The notes beneath the pieces are model-generated. The model saw only the letters and a list, made by a program, of their open reading frames with translations, was not told the DNA's origin and did not search any database. 64,000 nucleotides of DNA from Desulfobacteraceae bacterium (GTDB lineage Bacteria; Desulfobacterota; Desulfobacteria; Desulfobacterales; Desulfobacteraceae), in contig JAAEMK010000847.1 in assembly GCA_024225635.1 (NCBI GenBank), forward strand, positions 1 to 64,000, given 5' to 3'. A program made the translations under genes and the position numbers. Shown piece after piece: positions 52,603 to 62,337 of this stretch; position 1 is the stretch's first letter, and the number at the start of each line of letters is the position of its first letter.

Positions 52603-53811
52603 TTAGAGTTTTACTTTTTCCATGATTGTCTGTTCGATGGTTCTGAGCCAATCGCTGCCAAGGGCCGCCGTGGCCCCATCAAGACCTTTTATGGTCTCGA
52701 TGTAACCGGTGTCCCCGTTGACTGCATCCAGGAACGGCTCCGGCAGGCCGGCCGAGTAGTCATGACCGGTCTCGCTGATTAAAACGGCTTGTACATCGGG
52801 CCATTTTTTGATGATGGCATCGTGGATGCGGATTGATTCGGTAACTTCACCCTTTGCCCGGGAGATGAGGATCTTTCTTGAGCCCTCCAGTTTCCCACAG
52901 AACGCCCCGAGTCTTTTGATCCGTTCATCGATGCAGACCTGAAGCGTGTCCGTCATTCCCTGGTGCAGCTTATCTGAAAGGGGGTCCGATACAAACCGGG
53001 ATCTTACATGCCTGTACCAGTTCATCAGGCTGATCAGCCCTGCGATATATTCGCAATTGACCTCGTAGATCTTTTTGGCATTGGTGTAGACCCCCTCCTT
53101 TCGGGGAATGGAGCCGTCCTTCAGCGCCCCGCCGAACACGATCCGGTCTGGCCGGAGTTCATCCCTTCTGCAGATGGTTCCCGCCGCCGTGACCGTTCCG
53201 AAAGCAAGCCGGCATGGCCCCACAAGACCGCCCTGCCCTCCCAGGAAAACAGGCCGCTGGTTGAGCATGACGCCCTGGTGGACGTTGCCAAGCATGGAAG
53301 GGGTGGCCTTGTCCTGGTTCGGGGTGTAGTTGAAGTGGATATAGGAGCTTCCCACTTCGCTGTGATCCTTCCGGCTGGTGCCGCCGGCCATGAGGATGTC
53401 ACAAAAATTGATCAGGCTTCCCAGGGTCACAAAGGGGAACAGGATGGTCTGTTTCAGGCCCACCGTATGGGCGGCCGAGGCCTGCTCCTCAAGGATGGTG
53501 CCGCCCCTGACATGGGCGCCGGAGCCAAAAACGTTCCGGCCCGCAAACACGGCATCCTGGAAAAAACCGCCCTTGAGGCTGGTATCCGGGCCGACCATGG
53601 TGTTGTCCAGGGTGACGGGGGCTTCATATCCAATGGTGGAGCCCGCCATTATCAGGGTCTTTTCCCCCAGGATTCTCGTTCCGGGATGGAGGATCACCCC
53701 CTGGCCGGAGATCCTGTCCGGATCAACATCCTCCCCGATGAAAACCGATGATGGGTTGGGAATCCGAACACCTTTGTCAATCAATCGTTCTATTGCTGTT
53801 TTTGTGATCAT
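52603..53811 (-). CDS. Left-handed beta-helix protein, GlmU C-terminal-like, without pyrophosphorylase domain
   Basis: 402 residues from the ATG at 53811 (a 19-residue longer frame is possible). Hexapeptide-like repeats (VILHPGTRILG, TLIMAGSTIGY, TVGLKQTILFPFVTLGSLINFCDI) indicate a left-handed beta-helix as in sugar acyl/nucleotidyltransferases. The GlmU nucleotidyl motif (L-x2-G-x-GTRM) is absent. Annotated relatives in Desulfobacterota are called UDP-GlcNAc pyrophosphorylase-like. Next to glmM it probably serves amino-sugar nucleotide synthesis, but the reaction is open. Confidence 0.75.
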   Translation of the reverse strand: MITKTAIERLIDKGVRIPNPSSVFIGEDVDPDRISGQGVILHPGTRILGEKTLIMAGSTIGYEAPVTLDNTMVGPDTSLKGGFFQDAVFAGRNVFGSGAHVRGGTILEEQASAAHTVGLKQTILFPFVTLGSLINFCDILMAGGTSRKDHSEVGSSYIHFNYTPNQDKATPSMLGNVHQGVMLNQRPVFLGGQGGLVGPCRLAFGTVTAAGTICRRDELRPDRIVFGGALKDGSIPRKEGVYTNAKKIYEVNCEYIAGLISLMNWYRHVRSRFVSDPLSDKLHQGMTDTLQVCIDERIKRLGAFCGKLEGSRKILISRAKGEVTESIRIHDAIIKKWPDVQAVLISETGHDYSAGLPEPFLDAVNGDTGYIETIKGLDGATAALGSDWLRTIEQTIMEKVKL

Positions 53812-53892
53812 ACCGGTTAAATAATGGTCTATCCCTGGTGTTGTCAAGAAGATTGTCAAGAAAAACATGGCCGGGAGAAACCCGGAAAGAAT

Positions 53893-53936
53893 AAAAAAAA
53901 CCGGGTGCCGGTGTTTCCCCCCCGTGACACCCGGTT
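53893..53936 (-). terminator. Rho-independent terminator after fabH
   Basis: On the minus strand AACCGGGTG (53936-53928) pairs with CACCCGGTT (53907-53899) and runs into eight T residues. It lies 23 bp after the fabH stop and before the beta-helix gene. Confidence 0.88.
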
Positions 53937-53958
53937 ATTTTATAAAGAGTGGGGATAC

Positions 53959-54972
53959 TTACGCGAACCTGTAGAGGAGGCCTCCCCAGGTAAGTCCGGC
54001 GCCAAGTCCCAGAAAGAGAATCGTATCGTCCTTCTTGCCGACAAGATTCTGCTCCATTGCTTCGTCAAGGGCGATGGGAATACTTGCCGCCGTGGTATTG
54101 CCATACTTCTGAATATTGTTGAAGACCTTTGACTCGTCGATCTTCATGAAATGGGCATAGGCCTGGTTGATCCTGAGATTTGCCTGGTGTGGGAAGAACA
54201 TGTCAATGTCTTCAAGGGGCACCTGTGCCTTTACAAGCACTTCCTTTGTCACTTCCGGAAGTTTCCGTACAGCCTTTTTGAACACCTTTTTGCCGTCCAT
54301 GCTGGGATAGTAGCGGGGGTCGTCCACGGCCACGTCCGGGGGCAGCCTGTCAGGCAGCCGGGAAGCGGGAAGTTCCAGCATGAGGGAGTCCGCCGCCGTT
54401 CCATCCGCATGGAGAGAGGAGGCAATGACGCCCACGTTCTCATCGGTCTCGATGCCTTCCACACATACGGCGCCGGCGCCGTCACCAAAGATTACGGTGA
54501 TGTCCCTGCCCCGGGTGCTCTTGTCAAGCCCGGTGCTGTGGACCTCGGCTCCAACAACCAGCACCTTGCCGGCAAGTCCGGTCTTGATGTAAGCGTCTGC
54601 CGTGGCCATCCCGTACAGAAATCCCGTGCACTGCTGGCGGATATCAAGGACCGGGGTGGAGTTGAGGCCGAGCTTGGCCTGGAGAAGACAGCCAGCACCG
54701 GGGAAGGTGATGTCCGGGCTCAAGGTGGCAAATATGATAAAGTCAAGATCTTCGGCCGCCCATCCGGCCTTGTCAAGGGCTTTTTGGGCCGCTTCAAGGC
54801 CAAGATCCGAGGCGCCCACCTCCTCGCCTTCCGGAATCCAGTAGCGCTGTTCGATGCCTGTTCTCTGGCGTATCCACTCATCCGTGGTGTCCATTATTTT
54901 AGTCAGGTCGTCGTTTGTAACAAGGCGGGATGGGAGTGCCCGGCCGGTTCCCCTGATCACTGTTCTCTTCAT
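53959..54972 (-). CDS. fabH: 3-oxoacyl-ACP synthase III
   Basis: 337 residues; starts fatty-acid synthesis by condensing acetyl-CoA with malonyl-ACP. Catalytic Cys in IRQQCTGFLYG, His in FFPHQANLRI and Asn in YGNTTAASIP form the triad; GAGLTWGG ends the fold. Slightly longer than E. coli FabH because of an insert near residues 200-220 (RLPDRLPPDVAVDDPRYYP), as in FabH relatives from Desulfobacterota. AAGGAAG precedes the ATG. Single gene with its own terminator. Confidence 0.95.
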   Translation of the reverse strand: MKRTVIRGTGRALPSRLVTNDDLTKIMDTTDEWIRQRTGIEQRYWIPEGEEVGASDLGLEAAQKALDKAGWAAEDLDFIIFATLSPDITFPGAGCLLQAKLGLNSTPVLDIRQQCTGFLYGMATADAYIKTGLAGKVLVVGAEVHSTGLDKSTRGRDITVIFGDGAGAVCVEGIETDENVGVIASSLHADGTAADSLMLELPASRLPDRLPPDVAVDDPRYYPSMDGKKVFKKAVRKLPEVTKEVLVKAQVPLEDIDMFFPHQANLRINQAYAHFMKIDESKVFNNIQKYGNTTAASIPIALDEAMEQNLVGKKDDTILFLGLGAGLTWGGLLYRFA

Positions 54973-55098
54973 ATATGCTTCCTTTTCAAAACAGTATTTG
55001 ATATTAATGATTCAATGTTTATAGTGTCCGGATACTATAATAAAACGTTGTTTTAGGCAATAGCCGGACAACAAAACAGGATATACAAAGGAAATATA

Positions 55099-56031
55099 GT
55101 GGTTATAGAAGTTGGAATACTCGTTGTCGGACTGGTTTTGCTCTATGTTGGTTCTGAGTTTCTTGTCAGGGGGGCGGCCTCAACGGCCATACTCCTCTCC
55201 ATCAAGCCCGTGATCGTCGGGCTCACCGTGGTGGCATTCGCCACTTCAGCCCCGGAACTCCTGGTAAGCCTTGTGGCTTCAGTCAAGGGGGCCGGTGGAA
55301 TTTCCGTGGGTAATATCCTTGGAAGCAACGTGATCAACATCGCCCTGGTGCTCGGCATCAGCGCCGTGATCCAGCCGGTGACCATCAACCGGCAGATAAC
55401 CCGGTTCGAGCTGCCCTATATGCTCGCCGCCAGTGTCGTTTTCTGGGTGCTCTGCATGGACGGCCGTATCGGCTTTGCCGACGGCGCCCTGCTCTTTCTC
55501 ATGCTGGTGATCTTTCTGTTCTTCGGGATCAGGAACGCAAAGGACAGGAACAGTGAGAAAGCACCTAAGGAACGCTCCGTCAGGGCCATCGCCATCAACT
55601 CCGTCATGATGGTGGCCGGCCTTATCGGACTTGCCAAGGGAGCTGACATGGTGGTGCGGTCGGCCATTGTCATGGCAAGGGGCATAGGGCTTTCCGAAGC
55701 GTTCATCGGCATCTCCGTGGTGGCCCTGGGTACCTCCCTTCCGGAACTTGCCACTTCCGCCGTTGCCTCATCAAAGGGTGAGAGCGATCTCTCCGTTGGA
55801 AACATCGTGGGCAGCAACCTCTTCAACATCTGCCTTGTCATGGGAACCGTGGGACTGCTGAATCCCATGCCGGTGCAAAAAAGCCTCATGACCTTTGAAT
55901 TTCCCTTTATGGTATTCATTGCGGTGCTGCTGGCGGCCATCGCATTCGGAAAGGGCAGAATCGGCCGGAAAACCGGGATTGGCTTCATTATTCTCTTTAT
56001 CCTATATATACTGATCTCCTATCTGAAATAG
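55099..56031 (+). CDS. Calcium/sodium antiporter (CaCA family, YrbG-like)
   Basis: 310 residues with about ten helices. The two alpha repeats are clear: ATSAPELLVSLVAS with GNILGSNVINIAL, and GTSLPELATSAVAS with GNIVGSNLFNICLV, the inverted repeats that form the ion sites. It would exchange Ca2+ for Na+ (or K+) at the inner membrane. The GTG start has AAAGGAAA 7 nt upstream. Transcribed away from fabH. Confidence 0.95.
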   Translation: MVIEVGILVVGLVLLYVGSEFLVRGAASTAILLSIKPVIVGLTVVAFATSAPELLVSLVASVKGAGGISVGNILGSNVINIALVLGISAVIQPVTINRQITRFELPYMLAASVVFWVLCMDGRIGFADGALLFLMLVIFLFFGIRNAKDRNSEKAPKERSVRAIAINSVMMVAGLIGLAKGADMVVRSAIVMARGIGLSEAFIGISVVALGTSLPELATSAVASSKGESDLSVGNIVGSNLFNICLVMGTVGLLNPMPVQKSLMTFEFPFMVFIAVLLAAIAFGKGRIGRKTGIGFIILFILYILISYLK

Positions 56032-56213
56032 CGGTTTTCAGCGGAACCTGGGAAATAAATGTACTTTTTTCTTGCTATATTCTCTCTGTGGGTATAACAA
56101 TTTTACAATTCAGAGTGTTTTTAACATTGTATCAATGCGGTTTTTTTTAACCTGAAAAACAAGATCCGGGCCCCTTGGGGCCGTGAAAGTTGCGATCATG
56201 TTGCGAGGCGGCA

Positions 56214-56600
56214 ATGTCCCAATCTTACAGACTTCTTATTGTTGAAGATAACGAGGATATCCTTCTCTCGTTTTATGATTTTTTCACCTCACTTGATTAC
56301 AGCGTGAAGACCGCGACAAACGGCCTCGACGCCGTGAAGATCCTCAAAGACGATTCAAAGGGATTCGACGCCCTGATCACCGATCTTGTGATGCCCAACA
56401 TCAGCGGCGTCGGCCTGATCGCCATGACCAGGAGCCAGTACCCGGACATGCGGATCATCGCCATCACCGGCTGGGGAGACCAGCCCGGCGCCTTGGCGTC
56501 GGAGGCGGATGCCGATCTTGTCCTTCACAAACCAGTGGATCTTTTCAAAATTGAAAAGATTCTGATAACCCTTCTTACCAACACTAAAGCCGGCAAATAA
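56214..56600 (+). CDS. Single-domain response regulator
   Basis: 128 residues from the ATG at 56214 (GAGG 5 nt upstream). Receiver fold: LLIVEDNED pocket, phospho-Asp in ALITDLVMP, AITGWGDQ and HKPVD. There is no output domain. It lies 8 bp before a sigma-54 activator without its own receiver, so the two likely work as a split NtrC-type regulator. No kinase gene is adjacent. Confidence 0.92.
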   Translation: MSQSYRLLIVEDNEDILLSFYDFFTSLDYSVKTATNGLDAVKILKDDSKGFDALITDLVMPNISGVGLIAMTRSQYPDMRIIAITGWGDQPGALASEADADLVLHKPVDLFKIEKILITLLTNTKAGK

Positions 56601-56608
56601 GAAGACTT

Positions 56609-57673
56609 ATGAACCCACCCATCATCGGAGTAAGCAGACAGATACTGAAGATAAAGGAATTGATTCGGCACGTTGCCGACACTTGTCTCAACATCGTCAT
56701 TACGGGTGAGACAGGCGTGGGCAAGGAGGTGATCGCCCAGACCCTTTACCGGGAATCTCCGCGATCGAAAAACGCCTTTGTAAAAGTCAACTGCGCGGCC
56801 CTTCCGGAAACCCTGCTCGAAAGCGAACTCTACGGGTATGAGCAGGGAGCGTTCACCGGCGCCCAGAAAAAAAGACGGGGAAAGTTCCAGATGGCGCACA
56901 AGGGAGTGCTGTTCCTGGATGAAATCGGTGACATGCCCCTCTCCCTCCAGTCCAAGATTCTCCATGTGCTCCAGTGCGGAGAATTCTCTCCCCTTGGATC
57001 GGAACAGGACATCAAGACCGACGCCTGGGTCATTGCCGCAACCAACTGCCAGCTGGAAGACAAGATCAAGAACAAGGAGTTCAGGGAGGACCTGTTCTAC
57101 CGGCTCAACATCATAAAGATTGAGATACCGCCCCTGCGGGAACGGCCCGATGACATCCCCCCCCTGGTGGAATATTACCTCAAGCTTTATGCGTCCCAAT
57201 ACCCTGACAGACAGATTGAAAAGCCGGACAAATCAACCCTGGATAAACTCTGCGCCTTTCCATGGCCCGGCAATGTGAGGCAGCTCCAGAACAGCATCAA
57301 AAAACAGGTGGTGCTCAACAACTGGAACCTGGTGATTGACGAACTGACCCGGGTGAACAATTCCGAAATTGAACAGCATATTCCCATGCCCGGCCAGGGC
57401 CCGAATGCGGTCAACCATCCGATCCACCCCAATTCACTGCTATCTGAATTCCTGGATGTCTCCAAGAGCGCGGACAGCATTTTTGAAGACATATCCCTGA
57501 AAAAGATCAAAAAAAAGGCCGTGGACCGGGTGGAGAAAGAGGTGATCGGCTATGTGCTCGAAAAGACCGGGTGGAACCGGTCCAAGGCCTCGAGGATCTT
57601 GAAAATCAGTTACAAGACCCTCCTGTACAAGATCGCCGAGCTGGGGCTTGAGCCCCCCAGCAAACGGCTCTGA
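56609..57673 (+). CDS. Sigma-54-dependent transcriptional activator (AAA+ and Fis-type HTH)
   Basis: 354 residues. AAA+ core: Walker A GETGVGKE, the sigma-54 contact loop GAFTGA, Walker B LFLDEIGD, and FREDLFYRLN; a C-terminal helix-turn-helix (GWNRSKASRILKISYKTLLYK) binds enhancer sites. There is no N-terminal sensory domain. Its targets are not visible. It ends 1 bp before the convergent clpB stop, with no terminator between, so read-through into each other's antisense strand is likely. Confidence 0.93.
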   Translation: MNPPIIGVSRQILKIKELIRHVADTCLNIVITGETGVGKEVIAQTLYRESPRSKNAFVKVNCAALPETLLESELYGYEQGAFTGAQKKRRGKFQMAHKGVLFLDEIGDMPLSLQSKILHVLQCGEFSPLGSEQDIKTDAWVIAATNCQLEDKIKNKEFREDLFYRLNIIKIEIPPLRERPDDIPPLVEYYLKLYASQYPDRQIEKPDKSTLDKLCAFPWPGNVRQLQNSIKKQVVLNNWNLVIDELTRVNNSEIEQHIPMPGQGPNAVNHPIHPNSLLSEFLDVSKSADSIFEDISLKKIKKKAVDRVEKEVIGYVLEKTGWNRSKASRILKISYKTLLYKIAELGLEPPSKRL

Positions 57674-57674
57674 C

Positions 57675-60248
57675 CTAGCCTGTTACGAGGTCCAGACAAT
57701 CCCCGGCCGGATTCACTGTAAACGTAACCGTCTCCCCTTCCTTGACGCTTCCCTTTAAGAGCGCCATGGACAGGGGATTTTCTATCTGCTGCTGGATCAC
57801 CCGCTTCAGGGGCCGTGCACCGAACACCGGATCATACCCCTCCCCTGCAATAAACGTTTTTGCCTCCCCGTCCAGAACAATGGAAAGCTTTTTGTCGGCA
57901 AGCCGCTTGTTGAGATCCTTGACCTGAATATCGGCAATGGTCTTGATGTGGCCTGGCTCAAGGACATGGAAGATGATGGTCTCATCGATCCGGTTCAGGA
58001 ATTCGGGCTTAAACGCCTGGCCCATGGCCCGGTTGATCTTCTCTTCGATCCCTACGCCGCCGGACTCCTGGATCAGGCGGGACCCCACATTGGAGGTCAT
58101 GATGAGGATGGTGTTGGTAAAATCCACGGTTCTGCCGTGGCCGTCGGTCATCCGTCCGTCGTCCAGCACCTGGAGCAGCACATTGAAGACATCCGGGTGG
58201 GCCTTTTCGATCTCGTCGAACAGCACCACGGAATAGGGCTGGCGCCGGACCGCCTCGGTGAGGTAGCCCCCCTCGTCATACCCCACATAGCCGGGAGGCG
58301 CACCGATGAGCCGCGCCACCGAATGCTTCTCCATGTACTCGGACATGTCGACCCGCACCATGGCATCCCGGGTGTTGAATATAAATTCCGCCACCACCTT
58401 GGCAAGCTCTGTCTTTCCCACCCCCGTTGGCCCCATGAAGATAAAGGTGCCGATGGGACGGTCCTGGGGCTTCAGGCCTGCCCGGGCCCGCCTCACCGCG
58501 TCCGATACCGACCGGATGGCCGCGTTCTGGCCGATCACCCGTTTTTCGATATACTCCTCCATGTGGACAAGCTTTTCCCGCTCCCCCTTGAGCATCCGCG
58601 CCACGGGGATGCTGGTCCAGGAGGAAACCACTTCGGCAATGTCCGCCTCCTCCACATCTTCCTTGAGCATTCTCCGCTCCGCCTGGAGATTCTTCAACTC
58701 CTCTTTTTTCCCGCCAATCCGGGTCTGAAGATCGGCAATGGTGGAGTAGCGGAGCTGGGCGACAAGGGCCAGATCCCCTTCCCGTTCCGCCCGCTGGGCC
58801 CGGGTAACGGCCTTGTCCATCTCCTCCCGGATCTTGCCGATCTCCTGGATGAGCCGTTTTTCCCTCTCCCAGTGCAGCTTCATGGGCTGCACCTCCTCCC
58901 TCATCTCCGCCAGGGACCGCTCCAGTTTCTCCATCCGCGCCAGGGAGGATTCGTCGTTCTCCTTTTTAAGCGCCTGCCGCTCGATCGCAAGCTGGATGAT
59001 CTTTCTTTCGATCTCGTCAATGGCAAGGGGCATGCTGTCGATCTCGATCCTGAGCCTGGAGGCGCACTCGTCGATGAGATCAATGGCCTTGTCCGGTAGA
59101 AACCGGTCCGAAATATAGCGTTTGGAAAGGGTGGCCGCGGCAACGATGGCCGAATCCTTGATCCTTACACCATGATGGACCTCATACTTCTCCTTCAATC
59201 CCCTGAGAATGGAAACCGTGTCCGCAACGCTCGGCTCCTTGGCAAGGATGGGCTGGAACCGCCGCTCCAGGGCTGCGTCCTTTTCAATGTAACGACGGTA
59301 CTCGTTGATGGTGGTGGCCCCCACGCAGCGCAGGGTTCCCCTGGCAAGGGCGGGTTTCAGCATGTTGGAGGCGTCCACCGACCCTTCGGAAGCGCCGGCC
59401 CCCACAACGGTATGGAGCTCGTCGATAAAGAGAACCACCTGGCCTTCGGCCTGCTCCACCTCTTTCAGTACGGCCTTGAGCCGCTCCTCAAACTCTCCCC
59501 GGAACTTGGCGCCCGCAAGCAGGGCCCCCATGTCAAGGGCTATCACCCGCCGGTTCCTGAGGGTTTCGGATACATCGCCTTCAATGATCCGCTGGGCAAG
59601 CCCTTCAACAATGGCGGTCTTGCCGACCCCGGGCTCGCCGATGAGCACGGGATTGTTCTTCCGCCGCCTGGAGAGCACCTGGACGATCCGCCGGATCTCG
59701 TCGTCCCGGCCGATCACTGGATCGAGTTTTCCAAGCCGGGCAAGTTCAGTGAGGTCCCTGCCGTACTTTTCAAGGGCCTGGAAGGTATCCTCGGGATTTT
59801 GGGTATCGATGGTCCGCCCCCCCCGGATCTCTTTCAATACCTTTAATATGACATTCTTGGTGACCCCTTCATTCCCCAGCAGATCACGGGTCTTGCCCTT
59901 GCCCGCGCAAAGGGCAAGAAGCAGATGCTCCTGGCTCACATACCGATCTTTCATAGCGTTTGCCTCAAGAAAGGCCGTATCCAGAAGCTTTTTCGAATCG
60001 GTTGAAAAATAGGGTTCCCCGCCTTCCACCTGGACAAGGGTATCGAGCAATTGATCGGTCCTTGCACGGATATTATCAACAGATACCCCGATCTTGTTCA
60101 GGATGGAGAGGGGAACGCCCCCCTCCTCCTCAAACATGGCCTTCAGGAAATGGACCGGCTCGATGGCCTGGTTGTTTTTTCTAAGGGCAATATCGTGTGC
60201 GGCCTGGACCAGCTCCTGGGATTTGATGGTCAGCTTGTCAAATTTCAT
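57675..60248 (-). CDS. clpB: ATP-dependent disaggregase ClpB
   Basis: 857 residues from the ATG at 60248 (GGAG upstream), matching the usual full-length ClpB; the longer frame is an upstream extension. N-domain, first AAA+ with [13 protein letters not shown], the middle coiled-coil (about 400-520), and a second AAA+ with [13 protein letters not shown], plus RIDETIIF and the C-terminal [15 protein letters not shown]. It resolubilises aggregates with DnaK. No internal secondary start was examined in detail. Confidence 0.97.
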   Translation of the reverse strand: MKFDKLTIKSQELVQAAHDIALRKNNQAIEPVHFLKAMFEEEGGVPLSILNKIGVSVDNIRARTDQLLDTLVQVEGGEPYFSTDSKKLLDTAFLEANAMKDRYVSQEHLLLALCAGKGKTRDLLGNEGVTKNVILKVLKEIRGGRTIDTQNPEDTFQALEKYGRDLTELARLGKLDPVIGRDDEIRRIVQVLSRRRKNNPVLIGEPGVGKTAIVEGLAQRIIEGDVSETLRNRRVIALDMGALLAGAKFRGEFEERLKAVLKEVEQAEGQVVLFIDELHTVVGAGASEGSVDASNMLKPALARGTLRCVGATTINEYRRYIEKDAALERRFQPILAKEPSVADTVSILRGLKEKYEVHHGVRIKDSAIVAAATLSKRYISDRFLPDKAIDLIDECASRLRIEIDSMPLAIDEIERKIIQLAIERQALKKENDESSLARMEKLERSLAEMREEVQPMKLHWEREKRLIQEIGKIREEMDKAVTRAQRAEREGDLALVAQLRYSTIADLQTRIGGKKEELKNLQAERRMLKEDVEEADIAEVVSSWTSIPVARMLKGEREKLVHMEEYIEKRVIGQNAAIRSVSDAVRRARAGLKPQDRPIGTFIFMGPTGVGKTELAKVVAEFIFNTRDAMVRVDMSEYMEKHSVARLIGAPPGYVGYDEGGYLTEAVRRQPYSVVLFDEIEKAHPDVFNVLLQVLDDGRMTDGHGRTVDFTNTILIMTSNVGSRLIQESGGVGIEEKINRAMGQAFKPEFLNRIDETIIFHVLEPGHIKTIADIQVKDLNKRLADKKLSIVLDGEAKTFIAGEGYDPVFGARPLKRVIQQQIENPLSMALLKGSVKEGETVTFTVNPAGDCLDLVTG

Positions 60249-60287
60249 GGCATCTCCATTCTTATGAGTTTTTGTATTTACACACAC

Positions 60288-60315
60288 AAAGTAATGCGAT
60301 TAAAAACAGTGTCAA
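60288..60315 (-). promoter_or_regulatory. Possible clpB promoter
   Basis: On the minus strand TTGACA (60315-60310) and TACTTT (60293-60288) are 16 bp apart, about 40 bp before the ATG. The -10 match is weak and no CIRCE or sigma-32-type sequence was seen. The region up to 60479 is AT-rich and otherwise featureless. Confidence 0.35.
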
Positions 60316-60479
60316 TACCACCGAAGTAGCAATTTTTTATTTTTTTATGTTTTCGTTACTATTTATAGAAATAATTACGGGATTCATGACAAAATTCCAA
60401 AAATACTGTTGATTTTTGCTAAGATTTTATTTTCCTTAAATATATCAGTGTTTTGCTTAATGATATTTGTGTTGCTTTG

Positions 60480-60545
60480 ATAACCATTGTCATGGTATCC
60501 GCTTAAAGGCTGTAGAGGACCGCCTTTAGGGGCTTCAATGGTTAT
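60480..60545 (+). ncRNA. Candidate structured leader RNA upstream of the alanine symporter gene
   Basis: A 10-bp perfect stem, ATAACCATTG (60480-60489) with CAATGGTTAT (60536-60545), encloses a second hairpin TAAAGGC/GCCTTTA (60504-60510, 60522-60528). The left arm can instead form the local hairpin ACCAT-TGTC-ATGGT (60483-60496), so two exclusive folds are possible. It does not match a riboswitch class I know. It precedes the 17-codon leader frame and a T-run. Confidence 0.4.
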
Positions 60546-60579
60546 AACTTATTTTTTTTGGGAAAAACAAGGAGGTAAC

Positions 60580-60633
60580 ATGAAGTATCCACCAGGTTCG
60601 CCCCCCTCCCGGGGCAAGGCGTGCTTTTTTTAG
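60580..60633 (+). CDS. Putative 17-residue leader peptide
   Basis: AAGGAGG stands 4 nt before an ATG that opens MKYPPGSPPSRGKACFF and stops at TAG. The codons overlap a GC-rich hairpin (GCCCC at 60600-60604 with GGGGC at 60611-60615, or CGCC/GGCG) that runs into seven T (60625-60631), like an attenuator. Pro-Pro-Gly is a known ribosome-slowing motif. Whether it is translated or regulates the symporter gene 147 bp downstream is unproven. Confidence 0.4.
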   Translation: MKYPPGSPPSRGKACFF

Positions 60634-60697
60634 GGACGGCATGGGGCCGTTCCTTGTAATAGTTTGGCTGCCAGGGATCGTGTCGACCAATGACCGG

Positions 60698-60726
60698 TTG
60701 ACATCTGATTGGTAAGAAATTAGACT
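60698..60726 (+). promoter_or_regulatory. Possible promoter of the alanine symporter gene
   Basis: TTGACA (60698-60703) and TAGACT (60721-60726) are spaced 17 bp, 54 bp before the start codon; an ACCAAT/ATTGGT inverted repeat overlaps the -35 region and could be an operator. If active, it would bypass the upstream leader. Confidence 0.4.
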
Positions 60727-60780
60727 CACCACCCTGAACAGCATGTTGTGAACATTTTTAACAGTGTTTGAAGGAGTATC

Positions 60781-62154
60781 ATGACTGAGTTTTTGAACAG
60801 CTTTGACAGTTTTATGTGGGGCCCGGTAACCATCTGCCTGCTTGTTGGAACAGGTGTTTTAGTTGCCCTTATGATGAAATTCATCCAGTTCCGCCAATTC
60901 ATCTATGCCTGGAAACTGATCTCAGGCAAATTTGACAATCCAGATGACAAGGGTGAGGTAACCCATTTCCAGGCCCTTGCAACGGCGTTGTCTGCAACCA
61001 TCGGAACGGGTAACATCGCGGGCGTTGGAACCGCCGTTGCCATCGGAGGCCCGGGCGCCATCTTCTGGATGTGGATCACCGCCATCTTCGGCATGGGACT
61101 GAAATATGCGGAATGCCTTCTTTCACTCAACTTCCGGACCATCCACGAGGACGGCTCCGTGGGCGCAGGTCCCATGTACTACCTTGAAAAAGGGCTCGGG
61201 AAAAAGTGGCTGGGAGTGGCCTTCGCCTTTTTCGCGGCCGTGGCTTCCTTTGGTATAGGCAACATGGTCCAGGCCAACTCCGTGGCTGAACCCCTCCTGA
61301 CCTCCTTCGGCGTTCCCAAACTTGCAACGGGTATTGTCATGGCGGTTCTCTGCTTTGCCGTCATCGTGGGCGGTATCAAGCGGATCGGCAGCTTTGCCGG
61401 TAAGATCGTTCCCTTTATGGCGCTTTTCTATGTGGCGAGCGTCCTGATCATCATCGTCACCCACCTGGATCTCGTACCCCAGGCCTTTGCCATGATCTTC
61501 CATGACGGATTCTCCGGGTCCGCCGCAGTGGGCGGTTTTACCGGCTCCGTGGTTGCCCAGGCCATCCGCTTTGGTGTGGCAAGGGGCGTGTTCTCCAATG
61601 AGGCGGGCCTTGGTTCCGCCCCCATCGCCCATGGCGCAGCCCAGACCGAAGAGCCGGTCAGGGAAGGTCTTGTGGCCATGCTCGGACCCTTCATCGATAC
61701 CATCGTAATCTGCACCATGACCGGACTTGCCATCATCATGACCGGCGCCTACACCATGGTCGACAAGGCGGGAGCGGCCCTGTCCGGCTCCGATCTCACG
61801 GCAAAGGCCTTCAGCCTCGGGCTTCCCTTTGCCGGCGGCGAGTACATCGTCTCCATCAGCATCATCTTCTTCGCCTTTTCAACGGTGATCGGATGGTCCT
61901 ACTACGGCGACCGCTGCGTAAACTACCTGTTCGGAAATAAATTCGTAAAACCCTACAAGATACTCTACTGCATCATCATTCCCATTGGTGCGACCACCCA
62001 GCTGACAACCGTATGGACCATCTCCGACATTTTCAACGCCCTGATGGCATGGCCCAACCTCATCGGTATCATCTTCCTGAGTCCCCTTGTGGTAAAAAAG
62101 ACAAAAGAGTACTTTGCCGACCCGGACCGGGTTTACCCGAAATACTCAAAATAG
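60781..62154 (+). CDS. Sodium:alanine (or glycine) symporter, AGCS family
   Basis: 457 residues, about eleven helices. GTGNIAGVGTAVAIGGPGA is the AGCS signature; GAGPMYYLEKGLG, ARGVFSNEAGLGSAPIAHGAA and FFAFSTVIGWSYYG are further family blocks. It takes up alanine or glycine with Na+. GAAGGAG lies 6 nt upstream of the ATG. It ends in a strong terminator, and an Lrp-type regulator follows, which may respond to the transported amino acid. Confidence 0.96.
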   Translation: MTEFLNSFDSFMWGPVTICLLVGTGVLVALMMKFIQFRQFIYAWKLISGKFDNPDDKGEVTHFQALATALSATIGTGNIAGVGTAVAIGGPGAIFWMWITAIFGMGLKYAECLLSLNFRTIHEDGSVGAGPMYYLEKGLGKKWLGVAFAFFAAVASFGIGNMVQANSVAEPLLTSFGVPKLATGIVMAVLCFAVIVGGIKRIGSFAGKIVPFMALFYVASVLIIIVTHLDLVPQAFAMIFHDGFSGSAAVGGFTGSVVAQAIRFGVARGVFSNEAGLGSAPIAHGAAQTEEPVREGLVAMLGPFIDTIVICTMTGLAIIMTGAYTMVDKAGAALSGSDLTAKAFSLGLPFAGGEYIVSISIIFFAFSTVIGWSYYGDRCVNYLFGNKFVKPYKILYCIIIPIGATTQLTTVWTISDIFNALMAWPNLIGIIFLSPLVVKKTKEYFADPDRVYPKYSK

Positions 62155-62259
62155 TTTTTGGCTCTTCGGATATGAATTGAGTCTGTTTTTTGTTCTAACA
62201 GGTAAAATAGATATCAATTCGAATGCAAACATCCATGACCACCTGAACAACCAGTAACA

Positions 62260-62304
62260 GGAAACCGGGTGATGGCAAAACGCCGTCACCCGGTTTCCCT
62301 TTTT
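62260..62304 (+). terminator. Rho-independent terminator after the alanine symporter gene
   Basis: A 17-bp stem starting GGAAACCGGGTG (62260-62276) with its partner at 62282-62298 (one G-U), loop AAAAC, followed by CTTTTT. The Lrp gene begins 34 bp later, so it needs its own promoter or read-through. Confidence 0.93.
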
Positions 62305-62337
62305 GCAAGACCTTTAACTTATTTAAACGAGACACAA

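Noticed and set aside
60480-60633. Glycine riboswitch upstream of the amino-acid symporter
   Set aside because: The conserved glycine aptamer core sequences are not recognisable and the fold differs.
62269-62337. Longer N-terminus of the Lrp-type regulator
   Set aside because: These codons lie in the symporter terminator hairpin and add residues unlike the family; the ATG at 62338 fits the usual start.
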